From the NCBI GenBank assembly GCA_030247855.1, contig JAPDRN010000056.1:124001-188000 (forward strand): a stretch of 64,000 nt of DNA. Direction: 5' to 3'. This DNA comes from Knufia peltigerae. Its lineage: Eukaryota; Ascomycota; Eurotiomycetes; Chaetothyriales; Trichomeriaceae. The position numbers and the translations under genes were made by a program. Below are positions 60,060 through 64,000 of this stretch, one piece after another. Under the pieces are notes generated by a model. The model was not told where the DNA came from, did not search any database, and saw nothing but the letters and a program-made list of their open reading frames with translations. Positions within the stretch are counted from its first letter, which is position 1; each line of letters begins with the position of its first letter.

Positions 60060-61310
60060 ATGCCGACCGAACCCGCTACTGCCCTGATCAGCAACGACAT
60101 CGTTGCCCTTGGTCTGATCGCCGCCACTCTCGCCCTGATTTTCTGGGCTGCCAGCGGCCCGACGCCCCTGCTGAAGAAGATCTTCGCCTGGGTACCTGCA
60201 CTCCTGCTGTGCTATTTCATCCCCGCCATCTACAACACCGCCGGTGTCATCGATGGCCACAACACCTCGCTGTACAACCCGGTCGCACGTGATGTGCTGC
60301 TGCCGGCGGCACTGGTCCTGCTGACCCTGTCGATCGACCTGAAGGGCATCGCCAAGCTTGGACCGAAGCTGCTGCTGGTGTTCAGCGCCGGCACTGCAGG
60401 CATCATGCTCGGTGCCATCGTCTCCTTCCAGGTGATGAAGCTGATCCACCCGGAAACAGTCGCCGGTGACACCTGGGCCGGAATGGCGGCATTGGCGGGC
60501 AGCTGGATCGGCGGTGGCGCCAACATGGTCGCCATGCGCGAAGTGTTCGGCACCGATGCCACCACCTTCGGCCAGTTCGCAGTGGTCGACGTGGCGTGCG
60601 CCAGCCTGTGGATGGCGATCCTGCTGTTCATGGCCAACCGCGCCCAGCAGATCGATGCCCGCAATGGCGCCGACACGCGCGCCATCGATGAGATGAAGGC
60701 GCGTATCAGCGCCTACGAGGCACAGAACGCGCGCATTCCCAGCATGACCGACCTGATGGTGATTGTCGGTGTGGCACTGGGTGCCGTCGGCCTGGCCCAT
60801 GCCATCGCCGCACCGCTGTCGGGCTGGTTCAAGGCCAATGTCAGCTGGGCCAGCCAGTTCAGTCTCGACAGTCAGTTCGTGTGGGTGATCCTGTTGTCCA
60901 CCGCGATGGGCCTGACCCTCAGCTTCACCCGTGCACGACGGCTGGAAGCGGCAGGCGCCTCGCGCCTGGGTACCGTGTTCCTGTATTTCCTGATCGCCTG
61001 CATCGGCATGCAGATGAACCTGTTGTCGCTGCTGGATCGTCCGTGGCTGTTCCTGCTGGGGGCAATCTGGATGGCCACCCACGTGCTGGTGCTGTGGATC
61101 GTGGCCAAGCTGGTGCGTGCCCCGCTGTTCTTCTTCGCGATCGGTTCGCAGGGCAACATCGGCGCCGCCGCCTCGGCACCGGTGGTGGCGGCAGCATTCC
61201 ATCCGACGCTGGCGCCGGTGGGGGTGCTGCTCGGTACGGTCGGTTATGCCACCGGTACCGGCCTGGCGTATGTGACCGGCCTGATCCTGAAGTGGATGGC
61301 CAACGGCTGA
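60060..61310 (+). CDS. DUF819-family membrane protein (YjcL-like)
   Basis: A 416-residue inner-membrane protein with about 11 hydrophobic segments. It matches DUF819: VLLPAALVLLTLSIDLKGIA, GDTWAGMAALAGSWIGGGAN and the C-terminal GSQGNIGAAASAPVVAAAF. Two inverted halves with the GSxGxGxAN or GxxGNIGAAASAP motif suggest a transporter; the substrate is unknown. GAGGA lies 4-5 nt before the ATG at 60060. Island 3 follows it. Confidence 0.85.
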   Translation: MPTEPATALISNDIVALGLIAATLALIFWAASGPTPLLKKIFAWVPALLLCYFIPAIYNTAGVIDGHNTSLYNPVARDVLLPAALVLLTLSIDLKGIAKLGPKLLLVFSAGTAGIMLGAIVSFQVMKLIHPETVAGDTWAGMAALAGSWIGGGANMVAMREVFGTDATTFGQFAVVDVACASLWMAILLFMANRAQQIDARNGADTRAIDEMKARISAYEAQNARIPSMTDLMVIVGVALGAVGLAHAIAAPLSGWFKANVSWASQFSLDSQFVWVILLSTAMGLTLSFTRARRLEAAGASRLGTVFLYFLIACIGMQMNLLSLLDRPWLFLLGAIWMATHVLVLWIVAKLVRAPLFFFAIGSQGNIGAAASAPVVAAAFHPTLAPVGVLLGTVGYATGTGLAYVTGLILKWMANG

Positions 61311-61384
61311 GTGGTCCAGCCGGGCGGCGCCCGGCACCCGCCGATACAGCAACAGCAACAGCAACAGCAGGCATTCCGTGTGAT

Positions 61385-61486
61385 GGCGGGGTGGGTCCGG
61401 TTGCGGGGGACGGCGCAAGTACGTCCATGTAGCCTCGGTCGCGCCATCCATGGCGCTCACGCCCCCGCAACCGGCCCCACCCCGCC
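61385..61486. repeat. Type E long hairpin, island 3 copy
   Basis: The arms 61385-61409 and 61462-61486 pair over 25 bp with one mismatch. The 52-nt centre matches that of 557-658 closely, with the GCGCCATCCATGGCGC inner hairpin intact. Confidence 0.85.
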
Positions 61487-61560
61487 TCCGACAGTTTTCC
61501 GCGATCTGCTGGATCCACGCCATGCGTGAATCAATTCCATCGGTATCCATGAACAAAGAA

Positions 61561-61600
61561 GGGGTCGGCTCCGTTTTCCAAGGAAAACGGAGCCGACCCC
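61561..61600. repeat. GGGGTCGGCTCC hairpin (type C variant), island 3
   Basis: The arms are 19 bp, GGGGTCGGCTCCGTTTTCC and its exact complement, around an AA loop. Relative to 743-783 the arm changes CAGAT to CGGCT, and the other arm changes to match. Confidence 0.9.
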
Positions 61601-61634
61601 AGATGTTTCGCACCGTCAGCGGAAATCTGTCAAA

Positions 61635-61673
61635 GGTGGGGCGGTGTGGGCTGCAAGCCCACACCGCCCCGCC
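61635..61673. repeat. Compact inverted type E hairpin, island 3
   Basis: 15-bp perfect arms (GGGGCGGTGTGGGCT and complement) around a GCA loop, inside GGT...GCC ends. It stands at the place where island 1 has the full-length inverted element, with the same outer arms but a lost centre. Confidence 0.8.
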
Positions 61674-61779
61674 AATCCCACAGAAACCCAGAGCCGACGC
61701 TTCGGCCGTTGCAGTTGCAGTTGCCGTTGCCGTCGCTTCTGCGGGCGCCGGGCTGCAAGCCCGGCACCCACCGAGAACC

Positions 61780-62004
61780 TCAACAGCAGCGACCGCCGTT
61801 GCGCCCGCCATACCGCGCTTCCTGCCGCTCGCGGAAGAACGTCTTGTAGTCCATCGGCTCACGGTCCGGATGCTTCTCCCGGACATGCCGCACATAGTTG
61901 TCGTAGTCGGGAATGCCGCAGCACAGCCGCGCCGTCTGCACCAAGCGTCGCCAGATCCGGCGATGCGCCTGGTACTGCCCCACCGGAACCAGTTGTGTAC
62001 TCAT
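61780..62004 (-). CDS. ybdD: YbdD/YjiX family small protein
   Basis: A 74-residue soluble protein of the YbdD/YjiX (DUF466) family: RLVQTARLCCGIPDYDNYVRH with a conserved Cys pair, EPMDYKTFFRERQEARYGG, and a GRCC end. It is nearly always found after cstA. Its ATG overlaps the cstA stop by one base (TAATG), a typical coupled arrangement. In known systems it is needed for CstA-type pyruvate or peptide uptake; its biochemical role is not settled. Confidence 0.9.
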   Translation of the reverse strand: MSTQLVPVGQYQAHRRIWRRLVQTARLCCGIPDYDNYVRHVREKHPDREPMDYKTFFRERQEARYGGRNGGRCC

Positions 62005-64000
62005 TACAGGTCCACCATTTCATGCGGCTTCAGCGCCACGTACGGGGTCTCGCGGTCGCTGCGCTGCGGATTGCGGCGCGCCGCCACGATCGTCTTGATC
62101 GAATACACCAGCACCGACGCCACCACCAGCAGGAACAACGCGGTCAGACCGGTGTTGACATAGGCGTTGACCACGATCTGCTGCATCTGTGTCACCGACT
62201 TGGCCGGTGCGGTGATGGTGCCGCTGGCCAGGGCGTCCTGGAACTTGTGTGCCTGGGCCAGGAAGCCCTGCGCCGGATTGCTGTCGAAGATCTTGATGAA
62301 ACCGGCGTAGGTGGTGCAGATCAGCAGCCACACCGCAGGCAGCGCAGTGACCCACGCGTAACGGTCACGCTTCATCTTGAACAGCACCACCGTACCCAGC
62401 ATCAACGCGATGCCCGCCAGCATCTGGTTGGAGATGCCGAACAACGGCCACAACGTCTGGATGCCGCCGAACGGATCGACCACGCCGGTGTACAGCAGGT
62501 AACCCCACAGCGCCACGCAGCCGGCCGTACCGATGATGTTGGCGGTCCACGACTCGGTCTTCTTCAGTGCAGGAATGAAGTTGCCGAGCAGGTCCTGCAG
62601 CATGAAGCGACCGGCACGGGTGCCCGCATCCACAGCGGTGAGGATGAACAGTGCTTCGAACAGGATGGCGAAGTGGTACCAGAACGCCATCATCGCGTCG
62701 CTGCTGCTGGGAATCGCCTCATGCAGGATCTGCGCGATGCCCACCGCCAGGGTGGGTGCACCACCGGCACGGTGCAGGATGGTCGGTTCACCGATCGCTG
62801 CCGCCGTGGCGGTCAGCTGTTCGGGGGTGATGGTGAAGCCCCAGGTGTTGGTGATGTAGTGCGCGGCCGACGCTGCATCGGTACCGATCACGGCTGCCGG
62901 GCTGTTCATCGCGAAGTAGATGCCCGGATCGATGATCGAAGCGGCCACCAGCGCCATCACGGCCACGAACGATTCCATCAGCATGCCGCCGTAGCCGATG
63001 TAGCGCATGTGCGCTTCGTTGGCCAGCAGCTTCGGTGTGGTACCCGAAGAAATCAGTGCATGGAAGCCTGACACCGCGCCGCAGGCGATGGTGATGAACA
63101 GGAACGGGAACATCCCGCCCTTCCACACCGGGCCGTCGCCGCTGGCAGCGAACTGGGTGAGTGCCGGCATCTTCAGTTCCGGCATCACCACCAGGATGCC
63201 GATGGCCAGCGCGATGATCGTGCCGATCTTCAGGAAGGTCGACAGGTAATCGCGTGGGGCCAGCAGCAGCCAGACCGGCAGCACCGAGGCGACGAAGCCG
63301 TAGCCGATCAGCATCCAGGTGATCTGGGTGCCGGTGAAGGTGAAGGCCGGGCCCCAGGTCGGGTCTGCGGCCACCTTGCCACCGAACCAGATCGCGGCGA
63401 GCAGCAGCACCAGGCCCACCACCGAGATCTCACCGATCTTGCCTGGCCGGATGTAGCGCATGTAGACGCCCATCAGGATCGCGATGGGCATCGTGGCAAT
63501 CACCGTGAACATGCCCCACGGACTTTCCGCCAGTGCCTTGACCACCACCATCGCCAGCACAGCCAGGATGATGATCATGATCAGGAAGGCACCGAACAAC
63601 GCGATGGTGCCGGGCACCTGGCCCATCTCCTCGCGCACCAGGTCACCCAGTGAGCGGCCGTTGCGGCGGCTGGACAGGAACAGGACCATGAAGTCCTGCA
63701 CCGCGCCGGCCAGCACCACACCGACCACCAGCCACAGCAGGCCGGGCAGGTAGCCCATCTGCGCGGCCAGCACCGGGCCGACCAGCGGGCCGGCACCGGC
63801 AATGGCGGCGAAGTGGTGGCCGAACAGCACGTGCTTGTTGGTGGGTACGTAGTCCAAGCCATCGTTGTTGATCACCGCCGGGGTGGCCCGGCTCGGATCG
63901 ATCTGCATCACCTTGTCGGCGATGAACAGGCTGTAGAAGCGGTAGGCGACCAGGTACAGCGATACCGCCGCCACCACGATCCACAACGCATTGATGTGCT
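62004..64000 (-). CDS. cstA: Carbon starvation protein A, pyruvate/peptide transporter (partial)
   Basis: A large inner-membrane transporter, 665 residues visible and cut at the N-terminus by the window end. The visible part starts HINALWIVVAAVSLYLVAYRF and contains the CstA block GHHFAAIAGAGPLVGPVLAAQ, GAVQDFMVLFLSSRRNGRSL and SGTTPKLLANEAHMRYIGYG, with many membrane segments. A TTG at 63986 opens a frame, but residues before it already match CstA, so the true start is beyond base 64000 by roughly 30-40 codons. Operon with ybdD. CstA proteins import pyruvate or peptides under carbon starvation. Confidence 0.95.
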   Translation of the reverse strand, partial: HINALWIVVAAVSLYLVAYRFYSLFIADKVMQIDPSRATPAVINNDGLDYVPTNKHVLFGHHFAAIAGAGPLVGPVLAAQMGYLPGLLWLVVGVVLAGAVQDFMVLFLSSRRNGRSLGDLVREEMGQVPGTIALFGAFLIMIIILAVLAMVVVKALAESPWGMFTVIATMPIAILMGVYMRYIRPGKIGEISVVGLVLLLAAIWFGGKVAADPTWGPAFTFTGTQITWMLIGYGFVASVLPVWLLLAPRDYLSTFLKIGTIIALAIGILVVMPELKMPALTQFAASGDGPVWKGGMFPFLFITIACGAVSGFHALISSGTTPKLLANEAHMRYIGYGGMLMESFVAVMALVAASIIDPGIYFAMNSPAAVIGTDAASAAHYITNTWGFTITPEQLTATAAAIGEPTILHRAGGAPTLAVGIAQILHEAIPSSSDAMMAFWYHFAILFEALFILTAVDAGTRAGRFMLQDLLGNFIPALKKTESWTANIIGTAGCVALWGYLLYTGVVDPFGGIQTLWPLFGISNQMLAGIALMLGTVVLFKMKRDRYAWVTALPAVWLLICTTYAGFIKIFDSNPAQGFLAQAHKFQDALASGTITAPAKSVTQMQQIVVNAYVNTGLTALFLLVVASVLVYSIKTIVAARRNPQRSDRETPYVALKPHEMVDL

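Larger units (their letters stand above)
61347..61780. repeat. Composite palindromic island 3
   Basis: It has the same module order as island 1: a CAACAG run (61347-61370), a type E hairpin (61385-61486), CAG...CTG (about 61491-61509), a GGATCCACGC palindrome (about 61511-61531), a type C hairpin (61561-61600), an inverted E relative shrunk to a compact hairpin (61635-61673), and a GTTGC-rich tail followed by GGGCGCCGGGCTGCAAGCCC. It fills the 469 bp between the DUF819 gene and ybdD. I see no gene in it. Confidence 0.85.

Noticed and set aside
63986..63988. TTG at 63986 as the start of cstA
   Set aside because: Residues before it (HINAL) already match the conserved CstA N-terminal region, so the gene runs beyond the window.
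1..64000. tRNA, rRNA, prophage, insertion sequence or integron features
   Set aside because: I looked through the intergenic spaces and found no cloverleaf, rRNA block, transposase, integrase or phage structural gene.

Overview
The window is a GC-rich chromosomal segment from a gammaproteobacterium of the Xanthomonadaceae. It is most likely a member of the Stenotrophomonas maltophilia complex. The evidence is the gene set and order (hflK-hflC-DUF2065-purA, cstA-ybdD, prpR/prpBC-acnD-prpF-prpD, an ACE-like M2 lipoprotein) and intergenic spaces full of short palindromes that begin GTAG, as the SMAG repeats of S. maltophilia do. Most of the window is core metabolism and envelope maintenance. There is no prophage, integrase, transposase or CRISPR array. 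An assembly gap of 98 N lies at 50688-50785.

Layout. 1-5.7 kb: the 3' end of a hybrid sensor kinase, a 0.6 kb palindromic island, an MdtD-like exporter, hemE, a WGR-domain protein and aroB-aroK. 5.7-7.5 kb: dodecin, a glycerate-kinase-like P-loop kinase and pdxH. 7.6-17 kb: the 2-methylcitrate (propionate) locus, with prpR divergent from prpB-prpC-acnD-prpF-prpD. The divergent region holds a near-consensus sigma-54 promoter and four TGTTTCA boxes. 17-24.5 kb: a bacterial alpha-2-macroglobulin lipoprotein and its usual partner PBP1C. 24.8-28.7 kb: a ferritin-like protein, a peroxiredoxin, CbpA, a PilH-like regulator and an AcuI-type reductase. 28.8-33.4 kb: hflK-hflC, a DUF2065 protein, purA and a membrane protein. 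33.4-39.5 kb: an M23 and an L,D-transpeptidase envelope pair, a chemotaxis receptor with a flagellar-type promoter, a secreted protein, a hydrolase and a lysine-rich histone-H1-like protein.

39.5-44.5 kb: catalase HPII with a divergent PAS-AraC regulator, an amino-acid permease and a VOC protein. 44.5-47.7 kb: gcvP behind a tandem glycine riboswitch. 47.9-52.8 kb: a Bcr-type exporter, a siderophore-interacting protein, a hypothetical protein and the ACE-like M2 peptidase. 53.1-59.4 kb: a lipid A/envelope modification cluster (EptA-type phosphoethanolamine transferase, PAP2 phosphatase, ArnT-like glycosyltransferase) next to a two-component system. 59.5-64 kb: a VOC protein, a DUF819 membrane protein, a second palindromic island, ybdD and cstA (cut by the window end).

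The most unusual structure is a composite intergenic island found near both ends of the window, with a half copy at 52.9-53.1 kb. Its modules recur in the same order, and its hairpins carry compensatory base changes in both arms. One copy is bounded by two roughly 100-bp elements in inverted orientation.
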